This document shows, one piece after another, positions 36,090 through 46,724 of a DNA stretch of 64,000 nt; within the stretch, counting starts at the first letter, position 1; each line of letters starts with the position of its first letter. The position numbers were made by a program, and so were the translations under genes. This stretch comes from Morchella semilibera (lineage: Eukaryota; Ascomycota; Pezizomycetes; Pezizales; Morchellaceae): the NCBI GenBank assembly GCA_009192285.1, contig CM018606.1:1416081-1480080 (forward strand). The letters run 5' to 3'. Below the pieces are notes generated by a model. It was not told the DNA's origin. It saw nothing but the letters and a program-made list of their open reading frames with translations, and made no database searches.

Positions 36090-39000
36090 ATGACGGGGTC
36101 AAGCTATTTCAAGAAGGAACTACAGTTCAAAACTAACTATTCTCCGAGCACGATTACAAAGTATGAATCCAAACGCACGGGAATGTCGGCGGTGGTTGTA
36201 GATCGTGAGGGACCTAAGGTGTTGGGGTTCTTTGCGCTTGCTACAGAGATTCTGGATGACTCAGGTAGCCCTCATACCCTTGAGCATTTATGCTTCATGG
36301 GTAGTAAGAACTACCAATACAAGGGTGTTTTGGATCGGATGGCAAATAGGTAGAATTCCTCCTGGTATAGGTATACAAATGAAATAACTTTAGAGTTAAC
36401 TAACTAAATTCAGAGCCTACTCCGGTACGAACGCGTGGACAGCTACCGATCATACTGCATACACCCTCGATACCGCTGGCTGGGAGGGATTTGCCCAAAT
36501 TCTCCCTGTATATCTCGAACATATCCTACTTCCTACCCTTACCGACAGTGGTTGCTACACTGAGGTCCACCACATCGATGGAGAAGGACAAGATGCAGGC
36601 GTTGTATACTCTGAGATGCAAGGGGTTCAGAACACCCCAAGCACAATCATGAATATGAAAGCAGTACAAAAGCTCTACCCAGAGGGCGTCGGTTTCAGAT
36701 ATGAGACAGGTGGTATGATGGAAGCTTTGAGAGTTCTTACGGCGGAGAGAATTAGGCAGTTTCACAGGGACATGTACCAGCCAAAGAATCTTTGTTTGGT
36801 GATAATTGGGGAAGTGGACCATGATAATCTCTTGGAAATTCTTGATGGCTTCGAAGGAAGCATCTTGCCCGATATCCCAGACCCAAGCTTACCATGGAAG
36901 AGGTATGGATCATGACAGCTTTTTCAATGCCAATTTTGACTGGTGCCATAGACCCTGGATTGACTCTACACCTGTCCCCCCGCTGGAGAAATCTACGATT
37001 GACACCGTCGAGTTTCCCGAAAAGGATGAATCGATGGGCGAGATCTCAGTTGGCTTCCTTGGCCCCAATTGCAGTGATCCAAAGGCGATGGCAGCTCTCG
37101 AAACTCTAGGCATCTTCCTTGCTGGCTCCTCTGTATCGGTCCTAGAGAATCAGCTTGTGGAGATCAAAGAGCCACTCGCATCTTCCGTTCAGTTTTTCGT
37201 TGAAGAGCGTCCCAATTCACTCATCTGGTTTCAATTGACTAGTGTTCCCACTAAGAAGCTTGCCGAAGTCGAGAAGCGTCTCTTTGAGGTACTGAAAAAG
37301 ACTGTGAGTGAGCCAATTGACCTTGCGTACATGCAGGAATGCCTCCGACGGACAAAGAGGCAGCGCAAGTTCTCTGTGGAGAGCTCTGGATACTACTTCT
37401 CCAATCCTCTCATCACTGATTTCATCTTTGGAGAGAGGGACGGCAGTACCCTCAAGTCACTTGAGACTCTGGGCGCATTTGATGAACTCGAGAAATGGAC
37501 TGAGACTGATTGGAGAGACTTTTTGCGCAAATGGATTGCGGACAACGAGCACGTATCTATCCTTGGAAAGCCTTCCGCAAAACTTGCAAAGAAGATTGAA
37601 GAAGATGAGAAGAAACGTGTGGCGGCCCAGAAAGCTAAGCTTGGGGAGGAAGGCCTCAAAAAACTTCAGGAAAGGCTCGAGAAGGCCAAAGCGGATAACG
37701 ACAGGGAGATCCCGAAGGAGAAACTCGGGCAGTTCCCAGTACCAGGCGTTGAAAGTATCCATTTCATCAAAACCGAGACAGCAAGGGCCGGATTGGCAAT
37801 AAATGATGGAAAGGGGTAAGTAACCTTCCATGATCAGCCTTACACTTTTCAAGTTTCTGACTCTCCACAGTGACAAGGAAATACAAGATATCATTGATAA
37901 AGACCACATTGACCTGCCACTCTACCTCCACTATGAGCATGTCCCATCAAACTTTGTGCGAATAACGATTCTACTCTCAACTGCATCCATCCCGGTTGAG
38001 AGACGACCTTTGCTCCCAATATATCTTGAAAACTTCTTCAATACGCCCATCATGCAAGATGGGGTACGCCTAGAGTACGAGCAGGTTGTAGCCAAGTTGG
38101 AGAAGGATACTGTCAACTACAGTATCGGATCCGGAACATACATGGATACACCTGAGAGCATTAGGATCAGGTTCGAGGTTGAGCCCGAGAAGTACGAGGT
38201 TTCTATTAAATGGATTAAGGAGTTCTTGTGGAGCAGCATCTTTGACGCTAAGCGTCTTGCTACTACAATTACCAAAATGAGAAGTGACATTCCTGATGAG
38301 AAGAGAGGTGGTAAGCAGGTAAGTAGGCTTTTTCGGGTTTCTAATCGAAGATGCTAACATTGATTACAGATGAGTATGTCGGTCAACAGCATGATTTCAT
38401 ATTCCCGGGAATCTATTGGACGTGCACAAGATACCCTTGTTAAGGCCCTTTACCTGAAGCGGATCAGTAAGCACCTCGAAGAGAAACCTGATGAAGTCAT
38501 TGCCCAGTTTGAGGAACTTCGACAAACATTCTGCAAGCTTGAGAACTTCCGTATCCTTGTTATCACGGATGTAAAGAAACTTAAGAACCCTGTGTCGGTA
38601 TGGAAGAATTTTATTACTGGCCACAGTTTCACAGGAAAACTGGCGCCCCTTGACAAGCGAATTCAGCGCCTCACTCCCCAAGGCAGAAAGCCCGGAGGTG
38701 TAGCACATCTGGTCCCACTCTCAACTATCGATTCGTCTTTCTCAGTACACGTTGCCTTGGGCCCAGACAGCCCGACTCACCCTAAGCTTCCCGCTATGCT
38801 CCTAGCAATCTCATATCTCGATGCCGTTGAAGGTCCTCTCTGGAGAGCAGTCCGCGGTACAGGTCTCGCCTACGGCACTGGCTTCTCAAAGAACATTGAC
38901 TCGGGTCACGTCCAGTTTACCGTATACCGTTCTCCAGATGCTTACAAGGCTTGGGAGGCCTCCCGCAAGGTCCTAAGGGATCACATGGATGGCACAGTCG

Positions 39001-39544
39001 AGTTTGACCTTCTGTCTCTCGAAGGCGCTCTCTCGTCCATTGTGGTCCAGTTTGCGGACGAAGAGGCCTCTATGGCGACTGCTGCGTCGGCATCGTTCAT
39101 TAACCAAGTTATCCACGGGCAGAGTAAAGATTACAACATGGAGCTGCTCAAGAGGATCCGTGCCGTTACGGTGCAAGAATTGAAGGGTGTTCTTAGAGAT
39201 GTGCTTTTGCCTGTGTTTGACCCGAAGCTGAGCAACACAGTGATTGTTACAGCCCCCGTTAAGACTGATGTAAGCTACACCCCCACTCACTACCCCCGTT
39301 GATGGAGGCAACTTCTGGGCAATATACTAATGGAACCTGAGCACAGTCGATCAAAGCGGCCCTCGAAAAGGAGAATTTCAACGTCAGTGTCAACCCATTG
39401 AAGTTCTTCCAGGATGACTATGGCCTAAAGTACGGTCTCAAGGAAGGTGAAGAGGACGACGAAGAAGAAGAAGACGGTGAGGATGACGATGATGACGATG
39501 ACGATGATGATGAGGATAGTGATGAGGAGATGGAGGATAAGTAG
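36090..39544 (+). CDS. M16 zinc metallopeptidase (yeast YOL098C/Sdd3 type)
   Basis: Inverzincin metalloprotease; yeast YOL098C and the nematode C05D11.1 group are the relatives I recognise, distinct from Cym1/PreP and from the mitochondrial processing peptidase. Substrate unknown. Six exons (36090-36349, 36414-36902, 36952-37815, 37871-38318, 38370-39269, 39347-39544) give about 1052 residues. The inverted zinc motif HTLEH is at 62-66 in SPHTLEHLCFMGS; the downstream zinc-binding glutamate is probably E154 in VVYSEMQG. The second half keeps the M16 inactive-domain fold (SYLDAVEGPLWRAVRGTGLAYG). A Lys/Glu-rich helix near 500-560 looks like a hinge or coiled coil. The protein ends in an extreme acidic tail, over 30 Asp/Glu in about 45 residues. 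The ATG at 36090 was chosen because the frame upstream lacks an ATG; MTGSSYFKKELQFKTNYSPS has no targeting signal, so the product is probably cytosolic. Confidence 0.93.
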
Positions 39545-40896
39545 ATTAAGCCAATTATAGACCATGTGAGGGGTTTAGACTGCTTATAGTGCGGATAGAA
39601 GAATAGAAACTTTCATTTCGCAGACATCAAGTAGGGCCATGTTTGTTTGATATTCCGATTCTTAGTGGTTATGTTCATTGCCGGGTGTTTACTGGAATAA
39701 TTCTTTCCTACGTTAGCTGGAGCTTTTAAGGGGTGGCGGGCAATAGGTTCCGCCCAAATCTTATCTTCAGTTTATAGCCATCTCGTGCTTACTTCACTTT
39801 GTTGGAATGTGCTTTCGATGTAGTTACCCCCCTACCCTAGCTACCGGATAATTACAGCTCTGTAGAGTCCCGACCAGTAGGTAGACAGACATCTTTTCTT
39901 ATCCAACCGACAATCCCTATGGGTACTTGGACCTGGCCGGGTTAGTGACAGCTTTATTGCTTCACAGTTGATACTTCTCTCGGCAGTGGGCACTCACCCA
40001 CCCACCTTCCAGCCATACAATATCCATACCGTAACAAGTCAAGTGGCACTCAACATACCCCGCACTACGCTACGCACGCCGTGCAGTGCATCCCTCTCTC
40101 TCTCGGGCCCGCTAGACCGTTTACCAATAAACGTAAACAATCGGGGAAGCTGTTTTTTTTCTTCTTCCTCCATCTCCAGAATCGACTGGTTGACTGGTTG
40201 GCTGGTTGACTGGTTGATTGAAATTGATTGAGTGAACTGCACGGTGGGTGAAGAAATCACATCACATCACACCGCAGCGGGGGGCTGATGAGACTAGAGG
40301 GCTTCTTCGTAGGAGGAGCGAGGAAGAGTGCGGAGAAGAAGAAGTGAGGTAAGAAACGCAGTAGTAGCTAGCTTTATAAGGTATTTACATGTATGTACAT
40401 GTAGCTATATGGAAGGGTCCCGAGTAAAACAATAAAACAAAAAAACGAGCATCACCCCCTCTTCTCCCTTTTTCTTTATCTGAGTTTAAGAACGGGGTGC
40501 CACTCCCTCCCCCCTTCTTCATTTACTCTACCGGGACGGCCTTTACTGCTCTGCTCTGCTCTTCTACTCACTCACCCATTTAGCCCGCACGGAACTTTCG
40601 CATCCCCATTCCGTCCGTGTCCGTGTCGCGTATAGATCGACTCACCCTTACCTACTGTAACTACCCCCTGTCCCCCGCAAAATCCCCAAGACAGCACTAG
40701 CTAATCCAGAAAGAAAAAGGTTAAAAAAAATTAATAAAAGGCCACTTACACCATGAATGCCTCCTGCTTTGCGCAAACCACCCGCACTCACACACCCCCA
40801 ACCCTTCATCACCCCGTCCCCCAAAAGTTCCGCACAATTCACATCTGCGGCCTCCCCGTCGTCCCCTGCCCCGAGTCTCTCTTCCTCTCGCTCACA
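39545..40896. other. Intergenic, no gene seen
   Basis: Contains (TGGT)-rich repeats near 40188-40220 and two TACATGTA copies at 40386-40403. The C-rich leader of the next gene lies at the right edge. Confidence 0.5.
40386..40403. repeat. Paired TACATGTA palindromes
   Basis: Copies at 40386-40393 and 40396-40403, 2 nt apart, in the same close pairing seen at 23149-23166. Confidence 0.8.
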
Positions 40897-41746
40897 ATGT
40901 CCCACCCGGGCCCTGAAAAATCGCCCACCCCGACACAAACACCAACACCAACACCGCCGCCGGGGCCGGCAGTATCAAGGAAGCGTTCGCCTCAGGTTGC
41001 ATTCGCGGACGAAACACCACCGTCGTCCCGCCCGCCGTCGAGGGCACACACGCAGCGGCGGGTGCGTGCAAAGCGCGCGGCGGAGCGGCCAGCATGGGTC
41101 ACAGAGAAGGATGCGAGCATTGGCCTGGCGGAGCGCGTGGAGGATGTCACGGTGGATATCATGTGGCCGGGCACAGAGCAGATGGAGACGGGCCGGCGGG
41201 TGGGGGAGTTGCGGGCGAGGAGAAGGGTCACGGTGTTGTGTTTTTTGGGGTGCACGCTGGAGCATTTGCAGGGCCTTAGGTTAGTGTTCCTCCTGCTGCT
41301 ACCTGGATTTGGGAGGTGGGAGTGTAGGTTACTGACGGGAGGATGGTGGGTGTAGACATGTCGCGGCATTACTTTCCAGTAGCGGTGCCGATATCTTCGG
41401 TGTGAGCTTAAATGCACCGCCGCCGTTCACGTCGTCCCTACCAATCATTCATGATGTGTCGAGGGCGCTAACACTATCGCTGGGACTGCTACATCCGCTT
41501 GGCGGCGGGCGGCAGGCGCTCGATGCCATTGTTGTACTGGACCGGGAGTCTCTGCGGAGGATGATGCTGCCCGTGGGGTGGGGTCCAAGACTGCCGCCTG
41601 GGCAGCTCGATGAGGAGAATGGTGATGACATTAGTAGTGTCGTGAGCAGGTGTGTGAAGGGCGTTGAGTGGTTGGGAAGTGAGGCGGTGGACCAGGTGGT
41701 CGAGGATGTTGAGATGGGGATAGGGTGGAAGTGGTGGGCATCGTAG
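40897..41746 (+). CDS. Conserved protein, thioredoxin-fold (AhpC/TSA-like)
   Basis: Two exons (40897-41279, 41356-41746) give about 257 residues. The N-terminal 75 residues are Pro/Thr/Ser/Arg-rich and disordered. Residues about 110-220 read like a degenerate peroxiredoxin-like domain: a strand and turn VTVLCFLGCTLEHLQGLRHV where such proteins have their Cys, then ADIFGVSLN, then SLPIIHDVSRALTLSLGLLH, the last strongly like the FPVYADPSRALYEALGL pattern of AhpC/TSA_2 proteins, and AIVVLDRESLRRMMLPVGWG. Only one Cys (in FLGCT) is near the active position, so peroxidase activity is uncertain. Another in-frame ATG at 40753 with good context would add 48 Pro-rich residues. The splice join GLR|HVAALL restores an open frame, which supports a real gene. 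Confidence 0.7.
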
Positions 41747-43746
41747 TGTGATGATAGTGAGGTTTCCTTTTTTCCTTTTTCCTTTTTCCTTTATTCGAAA
41801 GCTTTCCCTTTTCTTGTTTCGTGGGCCTTTGGGAGAAGCGGTGTTGGTTATGGGTTTTTTTTTTTTTTCTATTTGCGGTGTTTCTCCTAACTTCCTTTCC
41901 CCGATTGACCTGCCTGTAGTTAGCTAGTTGACTCTCCTCTACTGGTAGCTTAGTTTTTTCCGGATGTTTTTTCTCATGGAGTTTTTTCTTTTTTTTTCTC
42001 CGGTGGAGGGAGGGCATGTGCCTCCTCTGCTGGCCTACTTACCGGGATACCCATCCTGACAGTTCAGGTTGATGTCAGGACCAGCCAAAAGCTTAAGTCT
42101 ATTTTTAAGCATCTACCCCAGGATAGTGGACTTGGAGGGTATTTAGTGATGATCTTGGACTTAATAGGGTTAGCTGTTATTCTTTTACCGAGTGACAATC
42201 CATGATATCTTATGTACATGTAGTTTGACGGCCAGGATGCAACTGAGGAGGTACAACAAACATCCACCTGACTCCAGAAATCGAGGGAGCAGCCTTTCTT
42301 GATCCGCAAGCTACATGTAGTAGAGATAGTATTCAGTTTCGGCTAGGTATTATGTCAATGGGTGCTATTCCTGACATGAAAAGGGGTGTGGGGGGGGGGG
42401 GGGGTAGTGAGGTGGGGATTGGAGGTGGAGATGTGGAGGGTGGTACTGCCACAACTTGTGGGTTGGTTGTAAGATCAAGTACATGTATATATATCCACAT
42501 GTATCTGAAGACTGAACTGACACTGAGGGTGAATCGATAAATTGCTAGGCTGATGATTGGAACGAAAGAAAAGGAAAGAAGAACTTTGATCTACGTGGAT
42601 GTAACACGGGAAAAGAACAAGTATCCGCAACGCAAAATTATATGCGTTGGGTAACGACAAAATCAATTGCCCGGACAACAGAGAAGGGCCAGGTCATCCC
42701 TACTCCCACGTACTTCTGTAAAGTAGTTTAGTGCCTCTCTTTGGCCAATCAGTTTTTGGCTGGTCTACTTTAGTGTAACTACCGCTCCGGCTGATAGAGA
42801 TCGAACATCAGATGTTTCCCTAGACCACCGCAAGAAGCGGAACCAAAGGTAAAGGAGAATACCATATACATGTATGTACATGGTATAGACAACCAACCCA
42901 GCGCCATCCAAACCCTCCTTCCCCTCCCAGAGCACCACCACCCCCCACCTTGCCGCCATAGCCTTACTCACAGACCATCACTCGCCCTCAAAACGGCCCA
43001 CACCAAAGCACACCGCACAACACGCACCACTCCCCCCCAATCCTCCCCAGTGTTGGAGCACCACGTCTTTATATATATGCGACCTAACCCACACATTTAT
43101 ACCCACAATCCATAATCTTATGTATTTTATAGAGTACTACATGTAAGTACTACACACAGAGATTATCAAGCACTACATTCATTACCAGGTTAGGCAACTC
43201 AAAAGGTGCAGGTCAACCAGTCATGCAGCTCGATAGCTCGGGTTACACAAAGAGTCATTGGGGGGGTTGCATGACTCTTTCCTTTCCTTTCTCAAGCAAG
43301 TTGAAGACGTTGGCACTGGTTGCCCGTCCGTTGTGAGTCACCCCGCACCCGCAGTCTCTCATCTACTCTAGTCCTTATCTAATTCTATCATTAGGTATCC
43401 CTATTTTAGACATAGCTGCTACTAACATACAATCAAATTGATATCAAATCAATCAATATCTTCAGACTACTGCAGAGAAGCTGCACCCCCCCGGCCAGAG
43501 TCACCTGTGTTCGCGTCTCCCCAACGCGACCCCTCCCTCCTCGCAAACCTAGCGCGATCGAATCCGTCACCACCACCACATACCCCCCCCCCACCTCACA
43601 CCCACACGCCCCACCCCCCATAATACTATACCATATCGTATGTGTGTATAAAGGGGCTTTCGATTCTTCTTCTTTTTATATAAAATAAAATACCAGAAAA
43701 ATAAAGATTTTACTACTATATACATACATCCCCCCCACCCCTCATA
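41747..43746. other. Intergenic, no gene seen
   Basis: T-rich tracts with repeated TTTCC at 41761-41815, a G15 run at 42390-42404 and TACATGTA copies at 42215, 42312, 42480, 42867 and 43138. C-rich DNA precedes the next gene. No convincing ORF. Confidence 0.5.
42390..42404. repeat. G15 homopolymer
   Basis: An uninterrupted run of 15 G in the non-coding spacer. Confidence 0.9.
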
Positions 43747-45231
43747 ATGTCTCAACCACGTGAAGACGAGCTCCCAGAGCTCCCAGAGCTCCCATTACCA
43801 CCTCCATCTAGTACCAGCAACAGCCAACCTCCCGAAGATCAGCACCCCACAGAGCACCCCGCATCAGCACCATCAGCAGCAGGTCCATCCTCCTCACGAC
43901 CCTCATCAGCTGGCTCATCCGGCAAGCGCCCCGCTCCTGAGGACGAAATATCTGAGCTTGTTCGTAAGGCCAAGGCTTCTCGCTACGCCCAACCCGTACG
44001 GAAGTCCAGTGACGACGACTTCGCAGATATGCTCGAGCAGGATCTGAGCTGCGCCATCTGCTCCGAGGTGCTGGTGAACCCTGTGGCTTGCTGTGGTTGT
44101 TTTCACAGGTTTTGTGGTGAGCACTCTAGTCTGACCCTTCCCTTCCCATCCTTGCTCTTTTCTTTGGCCTTGAAAAGCTCTTGGATCTAATGGGTAATGC
44201 GAAGGATCATGTTTGGTGCTGTGGTTTGAGAGGAGAAACACATGCCCGACGTGCCGGCGGGTCATCAAGAAGATTGGTGATGATCACAGCACTGCCCAGC
44301 TTATAGAAGACCTCCTAGCCCGGTTCCCGGAGAAGCGCCGGGATCCCGAGGAGCTCAAGGAGCTCGAGAAGGTCTACAGGCCTGGGCAGGCTGTTCACAT
44401 AGAGGAATCCGACCCAGGTGACGAGGACGAGGACGGAAACCACACTGATGAGGATGAGGACCCCCAAATTGAATGGCCGCCCTGCCCTGTTGCGCTCCCA
44501 ACAACCCCCACGGCTTCCAATGCCCCGACCCCATCCCCGCCACCAACCCCCCGTACAGGGCTGATGTCTACATCTACCGCAACCATGTGACTTGCCCTAA
44601 CTGCCCCAACACAATCCCGACCGACTGGAAGCCTAGCTGGAGGTGTCTGACCTGCGGCACCGTCAGCTGTAGCGCACTCTTCAACTGTGCCTCCCCCGGC
44701 ATCCTCGGCCTCCCCGAAACACACATCACCAACTTCAGCATCGCACCCCACATGATATTCCACGGGAATCATGTAGAGATGCGGCGCTTCGAGGACTGGC
44801 GTGCGAGCACAAACACAACATATCCGGAGGTGTCGCGCCACATCTACAACTGGCTGCTGGGCCGCAATGGCGGCCAGTTCCCGATATTGGGCAGGATGGT
44901 AGCGCCAGACGCATATGTGTGCGGGAACTGCACGCGCAGCGCCCTGGTGGACAATGCCATGGCGTGGTGGATTGGGGAGAAGCCGTTGGCAGATAACAGG
45001 CAAAGGTGCTGGTATGGGTGGGGCTGCCGCACGCAGTTCCATAACCCGTCGCACGCGGAGAGGCTTCAGCACTGCTGCCCTGAGACCCCGGTGGCGGAGA
45101 GAGGGCGAGGGGGAAGAGGGGGAAGAGGGAACGGCGGTGCGAGCTTGGATGTGGCAGGTGCTGCGGGGCCGGCCGCGAATATTGCGAGGGAGCAGCATGA
45201 GGCCGATGCTGGATTACCGGAACAGCAGTAG
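43747..45231 (+). CDS. RING E3 ubiquitin ligase, CHFR-like, with PBZ-like finger
   Basis: Probable ubiquitin ligase. Exon 1 (43747-44116) encodes a Pro/Ser-rich leader and the first half of the RING; exon 2 starts at 44205. The joined C3HC4 RING reads CAIC, CFHRFC, then GSC, and ends NTCPTCR at about residues 104-140. An acidic stretch follows, then a Cys-rich C-terminal region typical of CHFR proteins (FQCPDP, HVTCPNC, WRCLTCGTVSC), then RCWYGWGC with NPSHAERLQH, which fits the C-x5-C-x8-H-x5-H spacing and Y-G signature of a poly(ADP-ribose)-binding PBZ finger. An RGG-rich tail ends the protein. No FHA domain is present, unlike animal CHFR. The frame breaks at 44488: EWPPCP must be followed by CCAPNNPHGF, one base back. 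No intron explains this, so one C may be missing from the run at 44485-44487, or the gene carries a real lesion. Confidence 0.83.
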
Positions 45232-46724
45232 ATGGGGGTTTCGCACAGTGCGGGTATTGGCGTTTATTTATGGGCTCTGTAATTTTTTCTCGTTCCTTCC
45301 TTCTTCCTCTCCTTTTGCCCTCCCTTTTGTAAGCATACACCATACTGATCATTCAGCACAAAACAAAAAAACAAAAACATTTAGAATAAAAGGCCCCCGT
45401 CCCTTCGAACTGTGAGGCATGGGGGGCGAGTGATATTTTGTGAAGTGATGCGCCAGCCGGATTGTAGCCAGGGAATAATGGGCTGATCTTATAGTCAAAG
45501 GACAGTACACCCAGTGACAGACTGCGATAATAATTCCCAAATCTAAAGTATCCGGGCTGTAGGAAGTAAATTATCCCGATAGTTCCTCTCCGTTATACTG
45601 GTTGGTATCTACATGGGGTCGGGACCGCTTGGCAGGTACCGGTAAGTGCCGAAGTAGATATAAGTACCTCTCCGGGAGTCCAGGCTACAAAATCCTTGTG
45701 GGTCAAGTCAAATCAGGGCGTGTCTTATACTACGTGCGTAAGGGAGGGCGAGCCATCAAGGGGAAGCCTTGCAAAGCTATTATTGGGCTGATACATGTGT
45801 TTGGTTCTGCTTCCTGCAGGAAATAAAGCGGGCCGCGGTCTAGTTGGCGTCTGTGTTTCTTCTCCGCCGGCGGTATGTCCCACCGGCGGAGGAAAACTGG
45901 GGCTGGATAGAGTAGGTGGTACTTCTTTCCTTTGGACCGACGGTGTGTAGTGTGTATTTTATAGGACTGAACCCTGTGTGTGCTGGAATTGGTGGTCTTG
46001 TGAATGGAGCGCGCCAGTTGGTCGGGTTTAATTCTAGCGATTTCCAGATTGTCTATCCTCTATTTTTTTGTTGATCAGAGTAGTACATGCGAGTGATAGC
46101 CTGTGATGATGAAACACCTAACCCTGACCTACAGGCTATCCTGTCAAGGATTTATCGTCCAGTACTTGGCGTAACCTATATGACTTGCGCTATATAAACC
46201 TTCGTAAGACGGGTGCTAAGGGAGGACAGTCCGTGAGTAACAGCAAGTGGTGGCGGGGGGCGTAATTTGGCGCTTCAGTGTATATCACGGCCAACTCATA
46301 TCATGTATATACCTAGAACTTGTCTTGGATTCAGTACATGTAACGCATCTTAGGAAATGATTGCACACGTCGATCATGTTTGGAACTGGTCCTAGATGTT
46401 TTATTACAGTAGCGGATATCCATCTTTCCGATGGTAACCGGTTGCTTTTTGTCCTTCCAATGATATCTCCTACAGTTGGAACAATGGCAATTTCGACAAC
46501 AGAAGCTTCCGAAATCATGGATGCTTTGATTTTCATGCCGGACGTAAGTCGGTGCCGGGATGCCCGTCGGTTACCCTTTCCGTACTCGGACATAGCGTAA
46601 CCTACACCCCGCTCGGATAACCTACATGTCCCACTTTCCAGTGTCGAAGTTCTTCCCCGCTCTGAGAGATTCGCCGCACGGTAGCTACCCCTCAGCACAG
46701 ACAAATCCCAATTCTCCCAGCTCC
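45232..46724. other. Intergenic, no gene seen
   Basis: Small open frames near 45602-45826 and 46361-46600 lack an ATG start and domain support. A GC-rich stem-loop sits at 45862-45893. One TACATGTA at 46335-46342. Confidence 0.45.
45862..45893. repeat. GC-rich stem-loop
   Basis: CTCCGCCGGCGG and CCACCGGCGGAG pair with one mismatch across a 6-nt loop, about 630 nt after the RING gene. Function unknown; too far for a simple 3' end signal. Confidence 0.45.

Noticed and set aside
44395-45352. Long - strand frames opposite the RING gene
   Set aside because: Arg/Pro/Ala-rich antisense readings; the + strand frame carries the Cys/His pattern.
45602-45826. 74-codon frame after the RING gene
   Set aside because: Starts without ATG, no conserved feature, and no splice partner found.
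46285-46704. Overlapping + and - frames before the aminopeptidase
   Set aside because: No recognisable domain; the interval is better taken as the aminopeptidase promoter and leader.
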